A stretch of DNA of 64,000 nucleotides from Zea mays (lineage: Eukaryota; Streptophyta; Magnoliopsida; Poales; Poaceae): NCBI RefSeq assembly GCF_902167145.1, contig NC_050102.1:12400850-12464849 (forward strand), written 5' to 3'. Numbering within the stretch: position 1 is the first letter of the stretch; each line of letters starts with the position of its first letter. The position numbers were made by a program, and so were the translations under genes. The notes below the pieces were generated by a model. That model was not told where the DNA came from, did no database searches, and saw only the letters and a list, made by a program, of their open reading frames with translations. Below, piece by piece: positions 10,886-23,419 of the stretch.

Positions 10886-13800
10886 GGTTTATGCATCCGG
10901 TGGTTCAAGTTGGATAATCGATAGCGGGTGCACAAACCACATGACAGGGGAGAAAATGATGTTCTCCTCATATGAGAAAAATGAAGATCCCTAAAGAGCT
11001 ATTACATTCGGGGATGGAAATCAAGGTTTGGTCAAAGGTTTGGGTAAAATTGCTATATCTCCTGACCATTCTATTTCCAATGTTTTTCTCGTAGATTCTT
11101 TGGATTACAACTTGCTTTCCGTTTCTCAATTATGCAAAATGGGCTACAACTGTCTATTTACTGACGTAGGTGTTACTGTCTTTAGAAAAAAGTGATGATT
11201 CAATAGCATTTAAGGGAGTGCTAGATGGTCAGCTATACTTAGTTGATTTTAATGATAATCAAGCTGAACTAGACACTTTCTTAATTGCTAAGACTAACAT
11301 GGGTTGGCTCTGGCATCGCCGACTTATCCATGTTGGGATGAAGAATCTTCATAAGCTTCTAAAGGGAGAACACATTTTAGGACTAACAAATGTTCATTTT
11401 GAGAAAGACAGGATTTGTAGCGCTTGTCAAGCAGGAAAGCAGGTTGGAGTCCATCATCCACACAAAAAACATCATGACAACAGACATGCCACTTGAACTA
11501 CTCCACATGGACCTATTCGGCCCGATCGCTTTCATAAGCATCGGTGGGAGTAAGTACTGTCTAGTTATTGTGGATGATTATTCTTGCTTCACTTGGGTAT
11601 TCTTTTTGCATGAAAAATCACAAACCCAAGAGACTTTAAAGAGATTCTTAAGATGGGCTCAAAATGAGTTCGGATTGAGAATCAAAATGATTAGAAGCAA
11701 CAATGGGACGGAGTTTAAGAATTCTCAAATTGAAGGTTTTCTTGAGGAGGGCATCAAGCATGAGTTCTCTTCTCCCTACACACCTCAACAAAATGGTGTA
11801 GTGGAGAGGAAAAATAGAACTCTACTCGACATGGCAAGAACCATGCTGGATGAGTACAAGATACCGGACCTGTTTTAGGCTGAGGCGATTAACACCGCCT
11901 GCTACTCCATCAACCGGTTATATCTTCATCGAATCCTCAAGAAGACATCATATGAACTCCTCACTGGTAAAAAGACCAATGTTTCATATTTTAGAGTCTT
12001 TGGGAGTAAATGCTTTATTCTTATTAAAAGAGGTAGAAGTTCTAAATTTTCTCCTAAGGATGTAGAAGGCTTTTTACTAGGGTATGACTCAAACACAAAA
12101 GCATATAGAGTCTTCAACAAATTCACTGGATTAGTTGAGGTTTCTTGTGACATTGTGTTTGATGAGACTAATGGCTCCCAAGTGGAGCAAGTTGATCTTG
12201 ATGAATTAGATGATGAAGAGGCTCCATGCATAGCACTAAGGAACATGTCCATTGGGGATATGTGTCCTAAGAAATCCGAAGAGCCCACACAAGCACAAGA
12301 TCAACCGTCATCTTCCATGGAAGCATCTCCACCAAATCAAGATGAGAACCAGGCTCAAGATGATGAAGATGAAGATCAGGAGGATGAGCCACCTCAAGAG
12401 GAGGACATGGATCAAGGGGGAGATGAAGATGATCAAGACAAGGAAGATGATCAAGAAATAAGGGACCAAAGACCTCCACACCCAAGAGTCCACCAAGCAA
12501 TTCAAAGAGATCACCCCGTCAACTCCATCCTTGGTGACATTCATAAGGGGGTAACTACTAGATCTCGAGTTGCTCATTTCTGTGAACATTACTCTTTTGT
12601 TTCCTCTATTGAGCCATATAGAATAGAGGATGCACTAAGAGATCCAGACTGGGTGGTGGCAATGCAAGAAGAGCTCAACAACTTCACAAGGAATGAGGTA
12701 TGGCATTTAGTTCCACGTCCTAATCAAAATGTTGTAGGTACCAAATGGGTATTCCACAACAAGCAAGATGAGCATGGTGTGGTGACAAGGAACAAAGCCT
12801 GACTTGTGGCAAAGGGATATTCACAAGTCGAAGGTTTGGATTTCGATGAAACCTATGCACCCGTAGCTAGGCTTGAGTCAATTCGTATATTACTTGCCTA
12901 TGCTACCTACCATGGCTTTAAGCTTTATCAAATGGACGTGAAGAGTGCCTTCCTCAATGGACCTATTAAGGAAGAGGTCTATGTTGGGCAACCTCCCGGC
13001 TTTGAAGATAGTGAGTATCCTAACCATGTGCATAAACTCTTGAAGGCGCTTTATGGGCTCAAGCAAGCCCCAAGAGCATGGTATGAATGCCTGCGAGATT
13101 TCCTTATCACTAATGGCTTCAAAGTCGGTAAGGCCGATCCTACTCTCTTCACTAAAATTGTTGCAAAGGACTTGTTTATATGCCAAATTTATGTTGATGA
13201 TATTATGTTTGGGTCTACTAACAAGTCAACTTGTGAAGAGTTTAGTAGGATCATGATACAGAAATTTGAGATGTCTATGATGGGGGAGTTGAAATATTTC
13301 CTAGGATTTCAAATCAAGCAACTCCAAGATGACACCTTCATTAGCCAGACAAAGTACATTCAAGACATACTTAAGAAGTTTGGAATGAAGAATGGCAAAC
13401 CCATCAAGACACCCATGGGAACCAATGGGCACTCGACCTCGACACAGGAGGTAAATCCGTAGATCAAAAGGTATATCGGTCGATGATAGGATCTTTACTC
13501 TACTTATGTGCATCTCGATCAGATATTATGCTTTCTGTATGCATGTGTGCAAGATTTCAGGCAAATCCTAAGGAAGTTCACCTTAGGGCCATGAAAAGAA
13601 TCATGCGATATTTAGTTTACACTCCTAAGTTTGGGCTTTGGTACCCCAAGGGATCTACCTTTGATCTAATTGGGTATTCCGATGCCGATTATGTCAGATG
13701 TAAAATTGATAGGAAGAGCCATCAGAGACTTGTTAGTTTCTGGGAAGATCCCTGGTGTCATGGGCCTCAAAGAAACAAAACTTCGTAGCTCTTTCCACTG

Positions 13801-14130
13801 CCGAAGCCGAGTACATTGCCGCAGGCCATTGTTGTGCGCAATTACTTTGGATGAGGCAAACCCTTAGGGACTATGGCTACAAATTGAGCAAAGTCCCTCT
13901 CCTATGTGATAATGAGAGTGCAATCCGCATGGCGGATAATCCCGTTGAACACAGCCGCACTAAGCACATAGACATCCTGTATCACTTTCTGAGAGATCAC
14001 CAACAAAAGGGGATATCGAAATTGCTTATGTTAACACCCACAACCAATTAGCTGACATCTTTACCAAGCCACTAGATGAGAAAACCTTTAGCAAACTTAG
14101 GACTTAGCTAAATATACCTGATTCTCGGAA
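10886..14130 (+). pseudogene. pol: Sirevirus pol (PR-IN-RT-RNase H), broken
   Basis: Domains follow Copia order: aspartic protease (DSGCTNHM near 10921-10945), integrase (about 11300-12150), reverse transcriptase (about 12640-13460, YVDD at 13190-13201) and RNase H (about 13660-14110). Defects visible against the copy at 44838-60437: an early TAA near 10992, a frameshift near 11190, an integrase Asp-to-Asn change (11699-11701, IRSNNGTEF instead of IRSDNGTEF), TAG 11876-11878, TGA 12800-12802, and frameshifts near 13435, 13725 and 14015. It cannot make a working polyprotein. Confidence 0.85.
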
Positions 14131-15034
14131 CTTTGATTGAAACATTGCACACATAGCTAATTTATATACCTTTGATCATATCTCTTTCATTTGGCACAAA
14201 TGCATATTTCTTATTATTCTTGTGTCAAGGCTAAGACTAATGTGCTTTCAAGTATGTCTCTATGATTAGTCTTAGATTGAAAGGGAAATGGAGTATTCGG
14301 CAAAGACAAGGCTTCCACTCCAACTCTGACGATAGCACTTACCCTTTGTCATTACTCATATCACTCTCAATGGTATTATGACCCTTCACTCGTATTTATA
14401 TTACCATTTGGGAGAAGGTATTAGGCCCCAAAGGGGGAGAAAAATGACAAAAGGGCTATCAAGTTCTCCGTTTTTAGCGCTTAATGCCAAAGGGGGAGAA
14501 AGTATTAAGCCCAAAGCAAAAGGACCGCACCACCATTTCAAAATTTTTGAAAATGTTTATTTAAATTGGTATTTGTGCCAATTTTCAATTGGTATCTTAT
14601 TTAGTTTCAAAATATCAAGCTAGTATGAAGAATTTCAATTGGTATATTATTATTTGGTATCCATTTCAAAAACCCTCTTGAAAGCTAAGGGGAGAATTAT
14701 TTCAAGGGGAGCTTTTATTTAGTCAAAGGAAAAGCATTTGAAACAGGGGGAGGAATTTCAAATCTTAAAATACTTCTTGCAATCATATTCTTATACCTTC
14801 GACTATTTTCAAAAGATTTTGAAAAGTTTTTTCTCAAAAGGTTTGCAAAAACAAATCTGAGTGGTGCAAATGTGGTCCAAAATGTTAAAAATATCAAATC
14901 AAACATATATGCTTAGAAATGCTTTCATTTCAAAAATAACTTATGCACATCTATCAAATTGCAAACTAGTTACATTTCTACACTTTGTAGTTGCTTTGGT
15001 TTGTGTTGGCATCAATCACCAAAAAGGGGGAGAT
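14131..15034 (+). other. Sirevirus 3' noncoding zone with repeated polypurine tracts
   Basis: No gene is seen. Several CAAAGGGGGAGA-like tracts (near 14428 and 14489, and the terminal AAAAAGGGGGAGAT at 15021-15034) precede the 3' LTR. Multiple such tracts are a described hallmark of Sireviruses. Short open frames here have no recognisable product. Confidence 0.7.
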
Positions 15035-16326
15035 TGAAAGGCAAATAGCCTCAACGTTTCCTATAATCAATTTTGGTGTTTGACGACCATCACAAACCTT
15101 GTGATCTAACTTGTTTGCCTAGTTGATCATTTCTCAGGTGCATAAGTTCATCTACAACTATTCTAAGTCAACTGTCTGGAATACCATAGATTATTTCGGA
15201 TAGGAGAAGCTTTTTGAAAAAACACCTATGCGCGGACCGTTCAGGCCCTTGCGGCGGACCATCCGCGACACTAGGGTAGCCTCGAACAGGAACACTACAA
15301 AACACAAGTTAACACTATGGACCGTCTGATGGAGAAGCGAGCACCGTCCGAGACCAAGCACGGATCGTCCGGCCTCAGGCGCGGACCGTCCGATAGGTGA
15401 AAAACCAGAAAAACCCGAAGGTGACGGGTTCGGTAAAATGTATTTTTAGTGTCCTCACGGACCGTCCGGGGTGCGCGGTCGGACCGTCCGCAACTGCTTT
15501 ATCTGACATCTGACGACACATTAAATGCTCTATAGTCGTTGATATAGCCGTTATGTTGACCGTTGTGATTTCAGCCGTTGATGTGCAGGGGCAGACCGTT
15601 CGCGGTCAGCAGGAGAGGAGCAACGGCTAGGAAGTGGTTGGAGGATATAAATACAACCCCAACCACCTCCATTCTCTACACCCAAGCACTCCACTCATAC
15701 ACATTCAATACAAGAGCTAGCAATCCATTCCAAGACACAATCAAAGCTTCCAATCTCTCCAAGTTCCACAATTGAGACAAGTGATCATTAGTGATTAGAG
15801 ACTTGAGAGAGAGAGTGATTCATATTTCATTTGTTGCTCTTGTTGCTTGGTTTCCTTAATCGTGCTTTCTTCATCTCTCTCTAAACTCTCTAAGTGTTTT
15901 GTAAAGCTTGCAAGAGACACCTAATTGTGTGGTGATCCTTGCGGGGTCTTAGTGACCCATGAGATTAAGAAGAAGCACTCAACCGGTCTAAGTGACCAAT
16001 TGAGAGAGGGAAAGGGTTGGAATAGACCCGGCCTTTGTGGCCTCCTCAACGGGGACTAGGTTCTTTGGAAACGAACCTCGGTAAAACAAATCATCGTGTT
16101 CACTCGTCAATCTTCACTTGATTTGTTTTTCCCTCTCTAAAAGTCCCCTTGCTCATATCAATTTGAGTTTGCTCCCAAAGGTCATCCGCATTGATTGAGC
16201 AACTCTTAACAAGGAGAACTATCCTCCGCACTCCAATTTAATTCTAACGCTAACCCCGGCCTTAGTGCAAGTTTAAGTTTATAAATTCCAGGTTTCACCT
16301 ATTCACCCCCCTCTAGGCGACTATCA
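15035..16326 (+). repeat. 3' LTR of the decayed Sirevirus
   Basis: This 1292-bp LTR begins TGAAAGGCAAATAGCC and ends TCTAGGCGACTATCA. Instead of the CACCGGACTGTCCGGTG palindromes it carries GCGGACCGTCCGC-type palindromes (about 15230-15500). A TATA box GATATAAATAC lies near 15643-15653. It therefore represents a different Sirevirus subfamily from the element at 29064. Confidence 0.85.
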
Positions 16327-17848
16327 AAAATCAACCCAAGGACCCCCTACACTGACCACTCCCGTACTGCCCTTGCCCCTTTCAAGTAAGGTAGTCCTCG
16401 ACTAGCTTTTCTAATTAGTCAGTCAAGGGCGTCCCATACCGCCCTTGTGGTAGCACTATTTTCCCGGGTGGTTCTCCATGTCCCAATTAACAATATGATC
16501 TTATCATGAACAATAATTAAACAACAACATAATTGGAACATGATCATAATAAAACATTAGCTTTCCAAAACCAGGTAGAGCAATAGCAAATCTACCCAAT
16601 AATTCATCTGTTTGCAAGGTGGGGGATAAACAATGCTAGGAAAACCTATTAGATCCCATCAAATTAACCTGAGCATGTCACAGTGATTAATAGTGAACAT
16701 TATTAGGTAAAAAGGAGTGATCAAGGGCACAACTTATCTTATACTTGCGATAACCTGTTGTCGAGATGCTGACCCAAGAGTTGGGGGTCGGGTTCCTCGT
16801 CACCTCACCTCTACTCGTAGCAATACAAACAATCAATCAAATGATGGATATGGTAACATTCACCAAAGCATAAGGAAAAACTGCGTAAGAATATTCTACG
16901 CGTCGCTACGAGAGCATAGGTTCGAGAATCATTAAAATCGAAGCTAAAACAAAGAATTTATGGATAAAACGATATTTTAGGCGCAATAAGTCTAATAGAT
17001 GCGATCTAAAAGATATTGCATTTAAACTAAGCAGGTGTTAAATTAAAATATTTGAGTTGATATTAATCATTAACAATTATTTATAAAATGCGTAGGTTAG
17101 AACTATAAATTAGATTAACTAGATTATCTAGCTAATTAACATTAATTAAACAATTAATTAACTAATTAAACTATGTGACATAATTAAAACAATGTTATTA
17201 CTACGTACTCGGAAATTAATATGAACCTAACACAACTTGAACAGATTAAAATAAATTATTTGACCTAGAAGATATCATATTTTTAATAAATTAGTAGAGC
17301 TGCACAGAAATAGGCGACATGGCGCAATCTGATTGGTTAATTAAGTTCATTAAAGGTGGGAAAGATTTGTTTACAAATGCATGACCTAGCAATTGCCAAC
17401 ATAACAAGATTGTAGCTATTGTTAAATTCATGTTGCATGACAGTCTTGCATGTAAAAGGGCCTATGGTGGTGGTTATCCATTAGGCAGGAAGCGTCAAGC
17501 CTATTTTGTGGGAAAGACCTTTAACCTACCACTGACTTACCTTACAATCAAGCCCTTCAATCTCGCGTTGATGTTGGTCATCTCGGTTTTTTTGACGATG
17601 ACCGGACATCCGATCAACGAACTAAAAGCACGGTGACGAAGCTCTCGCGAACTGGTCACGGTGATGTTTTGGGCTGCCCAAGAAGATGAACGAACGGTGA
17701 GAAATTACTCACCGAAGTTGTTGCTAGAGTTGGGGAGGAACTCAAACTTTGACAAGCTGGTCATATCGGCTTATGGCTGCGGCTTAGCTGGCGGCGGACT
17801 ACTGTGGCTTGGATAGCTGTGGTTCTCAATTGCGTTCCCTCGATGGCA
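16327..17848 (-). repeat. Tekay-like LTR fragment, minus orientation
   Basis: Shares ordered blocks with the solo LTR (for example TAGTCAGTCAAGGGCGTCCC near 16418 against TAGTCAGCCAAGGGCGTCCC near 7471). It is in the same orientation. It begins where the decayed Sirevirus ends, so that Sirevirus probably inserted into this LTR. It stops at the left end of the CACTA element. No gene is recognised. Confidence 0.6.
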
Positions 17849-17949
17849 CACTAGTACACAGAAGCTCTATAATGGCAGTCCTAGAGCTATTTGCACTAGC
17901 GTTTTTCAGTGCCGCCAGTGCTAGGGGCTAGTAGAAATTGGCCTTTTCA

Positions 17950-18390
17950 ATATCATTTTCACTGGCTGTTTTCTTAAGCAGCCCGCCAGTGGAAATAACA
18001 TTAGCACTGGCAGTCTGCTTAAGAAAACCGCATGTGGAAACATGATTTTCACTGGTGGTTTTCTTAAGCAGACCGCCAGTGCTAATGTTACTTATACTGG
18101 CGGGCTTCTTAAGAAAACCGACTGTGGAAACATGATTTTCACTAATGGTTTTCTTAAGCAGACCGCTAGAGGAAATAACATTAGCACTGGCGGGCTGCTT
18201 AAGAAAACCGCCTGTGGAAACATGATTTTCACTGGCGGTTTTCTTAAGCAGACCGCTAGTGAAAATAACATTAGCACTGGCGGGCTGCTTAAGAAAACCG
18301 CCTGTGGAAACATGATTTTCACTAGCGGTTTTCTTTAGTAGCCCGCCAGTGGAAATAACATTAGTACTGGCGGTCTGCTTACCATTTCTT
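17950..18390 (+). repeat. CACTA subterminal tandem array, about 90-bp unit
   Basis: The word CATGATTTTCACT recurs at 18041, 18131, 18221 and 18311, an exact 90-bp spacing. Each unit contains inverted halves of the type GGCGGTTTTCTTAAG and CTTAAGAAAACCGCC. Arrays like this near the ends are the usual binding sites of the element's own TNP1-type protein. Open frames run through the array on both strands because 90 is a multiple of three; they are not genes. Confidence 0.75.
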
Positions 18391-18597
18391 GCTAGTATAA
18401 GTTTTCTACTTTTTTCAAATTTTCAAACAAAACTGAATTTTATATTTATTAACACAAATTTGTTTACAATATATTCTTCTATTTACAATATATTGTTTAC
18501 AACATATATTTTCCTGTTTACAGCCATAAATTTTCAATCAAAACTGAATTAAATTCGATACATTCTATACATCAATTGTTTTCACCTATGCTCTAGT

Positions 18598-20533
18598 AAC
18601 TATCTCGGTTAAGAGATAGTCTACTAACTTCTGTTGATATTCTAAACTCTGGCATAGCTAATGTACTGGAAGCGTCGTGATATTTCCCTTCAGCGGGAAT
18701 GACCTCTTTTGATATGAATGTGCATAGGTCTTCAACTATACCATACAATGCACCTTCGGTCAAGTTCTCCAGATTTTCTTTTTGAAATTCATGTAAAGGA
18801 AGTTTATAAACATCATCTATTCACACTCGATAACACATTTGCATCTTTAATTTACAAATACAAACATGGCTATTACTAATAATACCTTGCTAGGGTTTGT
18901 GATGTATCGTCCGTTCATTCTCATAAACTTGCACGCATAGAACCCACATAGGACCGATCCTTGTGGTTGCTTGTGGCACTACATAGATAACAGGAGGTTG
19001 GTTATTTAGTTGCAGCATTGTGTATGATATGTATTCATAAATTCACATACTTACCGGAAAGTGATGATGGATGTCTAGTGGCACACATTTTTTGGTCTTG
19101 TCGTACTTTCCACCTTTAAACTTATAGAACCTAAATGCTTTGTGATCTCAAGTAGAATCTCCATGTTATTTTAAAATTCTGAACGATATAAGTATGCATG
19201 CATGCATAGAAAATACTTACTACTCTAAGATACTGAGGAATTTTAAATTTGCATAGGTTGAAGGTTCATAGTTCAAGGAGTCGAGCACCAGCACCTTTCC
19301 AACCTTAGGATAAATGAGGAAGCATATCACGTGGTCCCTGTACGAATCAAATTAATTTGTGATGCATGTGTATTGAAATTATTATTTTTATGCAAAATCA
19401 CACTTACTTAAAGTTGTACGGGGCCATTATGGCTTCCCTGTCTTAAAATTAAAGCATTGCATTTCCTATGTAGGTGGGGCATCTTGCTTCAAAATCCTTC
19501 TTCATAGTATTTATACGATGCTCAACTTCTTCGTCCATCTTTCCCTTTAACTCTTCATTGTCTTTGCTGATTCTGAAAGTGTGGCTTTCCATAGATATCA
19601 GTATTGTGTTCAGATACCCAATCCTTTTACTGGCAGTAGCACCAGGCTTGGTACCGTGAAGGATCTCTTGTTGATCATGTTGCATTCTACAAGTCACACG
19701 TGCATGTGTTAGATAATGAAAATTTATATGGCCCACTAAAAATAATAACACATATATGTGGAAATATGAGCGACACTTACAGTGCAAACAGAGTCACAAG
19801 TTGCACGTCGAGTTTCTGAAGGTTCATCATTAACCACATATCCTCGAATGCAAGAAAGGCCTTTTGGTCCGAACCTATAAAAGCATGATCTGGTATATGC
19901 ACACTAATGGCATCAATGCCAACTGATGATGCACACATGTACCAGTCATGCAACATTTTAATACCATCAGGGACCTTCCTCAATTTCTCAAGAGTTAGTA
20001 GAGGTCTGCCCGGCACATATTGTTTAGGCACATTTTTATAATCTACCTTAGTTGGGATCTTTATCTTTGCGGCCATTGCCTAAGCCTTTTCTGCAAACTC
20101 CTCGTGCTTGGCCCAATCAACAATATGTGACATGAGGTCCCGTGCAATCCCTTTCAAAAATCGAGCTATCTAGCAGTAGTAGCTTTAATCTTCTTTTTCT
20201 CGAATGTGGACACCAATTTTGGTATAGGCAATTTAGATTTCTTTGATTGTTATGAATCCCTTGATGGTTGTGGAGAAAGTGGTGGTGTCCTAAATGTTGA
20301 TGCTTGTGGTGGAGATAGTGGATTAGAAAGAGGATGAGGAGCAGCATGTGAAGATTGTAGAGGTGATGATGGAGTAAAGGTACTAAAGTTTGAGGAGGCG
20401 ACGATGGTTGGGGATGAGACGATGACAGTGTTGGTGGATCAACCAATTCGACATCCCTTCGAGGCCAAAGGATGAAATTTTTGATGGCTTGTCCAAGTGT
20501 CTCGATTCCTTCGGACCCAGGGATGTCTAGCAT
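18598..20533 (-). pseudogene. Ulp1-like (C48) cysteine protease module of the CACTA gene
   Basis: Minus-strand exon-like blocks give, in order: 'ETLGQAIKNFILWPRRDVEL' (about 20500-20435), a Pro/His-rich linker, 'FAFEDMW-like' and 'LHDWYMCASS' sequence (20076-19777), then a clean exon (19337-19221) with an AG acceptor and GTAAGT donor. That exon reads 'DHVICFLIYPKVGKV' and 'LVLDSLNYEP', giving the catalytic His and Asp. Another block (about 18990-18890) reads '[15 protein letters not shown]', carrying the Gln and Cys. The C-terminal block ends near 18598. All four catalytic residues expected of a C48 peptidase are visible. Stops near 20160 and 20080 and missing joins mark it as decayed. Ulp1-type modules are known in several plant DNA transposons. 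Confidence 0.6.
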
Positions 20534-20809
20534 GTCGTCGTCAGATCATTGGACGATTGTCGTCACTTCTACCCTGCAATAATCATCTGGTATGTCGCTT
20601 TCATGAAATTGTGTCCTGGGATTGCATGCCTGTTCCTACTTTCTTCGTGCGATTATTGTTAATACCATATCTTATAACTAGTGTGCACATCACTGGCCTT
20701 GTTATGTCATCAACTGGATAACGGACCTTATTTCCCGTTAACGCGACAGAGCTTGGGACGGTTGTACAATCGGTGGAAGCTGGCGGTTAGCTGCTGGAAT
20801 TATTTGCAG

Positions 20810-22218
20810 CTATGGAGTGGTCATCTGTTGAATAGACATCACACTTGCCAACTGCTGCATCAATTCTAGTGGAGGATTTGATAGCATTCGAGACATCAGG
20901 TCTTTGAACTCTTTCTTTGCCTCCTGCCTAAAATAATCCGACAACTCTTCTTTGTACCGATCACGTTTCTTGTACAAACCTTCCCACTGTGGTCCTAATC
21001 CTTCCTTCCATCCTTCCTTAGACGAGATTCCTCGTACATGGCCAGGATGCTCAGGGTTACCGAGACCAGCCGTTAGGATGTCTCTCTCCCTTTGTGGCTT
21101 AAATGATCCTTGGCTCTGCTTAGCTGCCATTGCATATATGTTTTTCGCAGCTTCATCGACATTTGGATCATCAAAAGATACACCCGCCTCAGTTTCCCTA
21201 GGTTTTCTAGCATAGATCCAATTAGCCGTCCTTTCACCAAGTTGCTCGGAAAGCGTCGGCAACCCTGTGGGCTTCTTCTCGGTGTCTTCTTGTCTCCATT
21301 TAGAAACTTGACGCTTGTAACCACCTGTGCCTAAGTGGTGGTGGTACTTGTTCTTCTTAGATAGTTCTGAATTTGTCTCACTTAGAGATACGAATTCAGG
21401 GATGCTCCTCTGCTCTAGAAATACTGCCCACTGACCTTCTGAGATTTTATATTTTTTGTTGGATCTAGGCCTTTGTTTGCAAATTTTATATTCATCTTAG
21501 ACCTCTAGTTTCGAAAAATGATTGCAAGTTGCTTCATCGTGTATTCCTTCACAAGTTCTTCTGAACCCTGAGGTAGAACAAACCTCATTAATAGCTTATT
21601 CCATATTTGATTCTTGACATTAACTGACACATCTTTCCAATGTTGGATTGTGATGTCAAGATTATCCCTAACTAAGAACCCAAGTGCATTCCGAAACTTA
21701 GGGAGTGCCTCTTCTGGAGCTAGGGGCTGACCTTTCGAGCTCACATCTGAGATTTTATATGTTTTGTCAGGAAACTTGTTTGGTCCCCTGTCACCTCTTT
21801 TCCGGTCACTCTGCTTCCTTTTCCTTGACCTCTCGGTGGTTGTATCGATCGGTACCGGTGTGTCTTCGTCTTGGTTCAGCCCCGGTGTGTCTTGGTATCG
21901 TGCCACGGCTTCATCAAGTATCGCACGATATTGAGACAAGACCTCCTATTCATGTAATGAAATGCAAAACATGCATGTGTAATAGACATTGTGAAATCAA
22001 CTAATTAGGTACACACACAAAACTAAAGATGTGTACTTTACCTCACACTCTTGTGGATCATAATTAGGGTCATGTTGGAAATGACGCCGAGCGGCCCTAT
22101 CTATGCTAGGACTAGGGTCGGTAGGCATTTCATATCCTTCATCACTTGAATGTGCTTGAGAAACACCCTTGTTCATGTGGTCGGGCATTAACCCTTGGTC
22201 CTTGTTTACAGAACTCAT
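20810..22218 (-). pseudogene. CACTA TNP1-type protein, Transposase_24-like
   Basis: A first exon (22218 to about 22042, 'MSSVNKDQGLMPDH...') ends in a GTAAAG donor. The next begins after a TAG acceptor near 21950 and reads 'YRAILDEAVARYQDTPG', then 'FVLPQGSEELVKEYTMKQL'. After a frameshift or intron near 21480 the frame continues as 'TLSEQLGERTANWIYARKP', 'VDEAAKNIYAM' and 'EGLYKKRDRYKEELSDYFRQ' to a stop at 20810. This matches the plant Ptta/En/Spm transposase family (PF03004), a DNA-binding accessory protein. A TATAA-type motif lies upstream at 23151-23160. Confidence 0.65.
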
Positions 22219-23150
22219 TGAGCTATATATATATAAGATTGCAACAAAGATTCAAAAAAATTGAACACAAAGATTGGAACAGAAGATTAGAACACAATAT
22301 ATATATATATAATGACTAAGTTCTTACATAATACGCAGTCCATCATACTAAGTTCTTAGATATAATACGTCGTCCATCATACTAAGATTAGAACATATAG
22401 CGTAATTTCTACTCATCGATGTCGTCCATCAGTGTCGTCCAATCGATCTCCTCATCTTCATCGTCGGAGAGGATGATGACTGGCGCTATCGGCTCCACAT
22501 GCACGGGCGGGGAGACAACCTCACGTGCAGTCGTCGAAGCCGAGGAGCCCACAACGACGCGTACGATGTCTTGATGATTGAGCCTCGACTAGCGCTGGAG
22601 CTCGAGGTGGCGGCGATGCATGAGCCGCGCCGTCGCTAGCCGCTTCGCTAGTGTACATGCCGTGAGATGCGCTGCAATGGCATCCATTGGGTCCATTTTG
22701 AGGCTGCGTCGACAACAGAAAAGTCTACCTTGAACTATATATATACTGCAGGCTGGCGAAGGGGCAGACCGACGGCGACCGCCAAAGCTAGCATGTGACG
22801 GCCACCATCATAGCTAGTGCGGCGACCGCCATAGCTAGCGCATCGAGCGCGCGATGGCCATAGCACGCCCTAGGGTTTACTAACCGGCGCGGCGCGCCCT
22901 AGGGTTTACGACCAGCGGCGAGCATGGCGACCGACGCAGCTGATGACGGCGGCGGCCGTGGAAAAGGGGAAAGGGAAAGAGTAAATAAAGGGACAGAGGA
23001 AAACCTGACGGTGGCGCGGGGGCATGGGGACGACACGGAGGATCGCCGACGAAGAAACCCTCGGGGACGAAATCCGGCAGCCTGACAGCGTGATGAGATG
23101 AACCGGCTCCAGGGGATTTGTAAATTTTTCGAGCTCCCGCTCGCCACCGG

Positions 23151-23160
23151 TTATATAGGC
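23151..23160 (-). promoter_or_regulatory. TATA box candidate upstream of the TNP1-type gene
   Basis: The minus strand reads GCCTATATAA about 930 bp upstream of the first coding exon at 22218. GC-rich leader-like sequence (22750-23150) lies between them. The two open frames in the leader (22880-23164) look like GC-rich chance frames. Confidence 0.35.
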
Positions 23161-23419
23161 GCAATTTTCTACTAGCGGTTGTCTTTGAGAACTGCCAGAA
23201 TAAAATATTTACAATGGATTTCCATTGTCTAGTGTACTTATATATATATATATATATTACATTAAGTATACTTTTATATCTTCTATGACAAGGGCAACTT
23301 GGTCGTTGAGAACCGCCAGTAAATTAAGACAATGAAGAAATATATATATTGATCTCGAACTTATAGTAGACATGGTCCTAACAATAATCAATTACAAGAT
23401 ACGTTTATAATCTAGGGAG

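Larger units (their letters stand above)
5757..16326 (+). mobile_element. Decayed plus-strand Sirevirus (Copia), 5' end missing
   Basis: The order is partial gag (5757-6568), a solo LTR insertion (6569-9802), the rest of gag (9803 to about 10872), pol (about 10886-14130), a noncoding zone with polypurine tracts, and the 3' LTR (15035-16326). The 5' LTR and gag start lie left of the Tekay-like LTR insertion, outside the window. The frame is broken many times, so this copy is older than the Sirevirus at 29064-62604. Confidence 0.85.

Noticed and set aside
18042..18338. Open frame on the plus strand of repeated FTGGFLKQTA-type units
   Set aside because: By-product of the 90-bp CACTA subterminal array, open on both strands.
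17849..23234. Alternative shorter CACTA element ending at TAGTG 23230-23234
   Set aside because: It would leave the TNP2 fragment and matching palindromic repeats at 25060-25130 outside. Flanking 3-bp duplications support neither version, so I kept the longer one with low confidence in its end.
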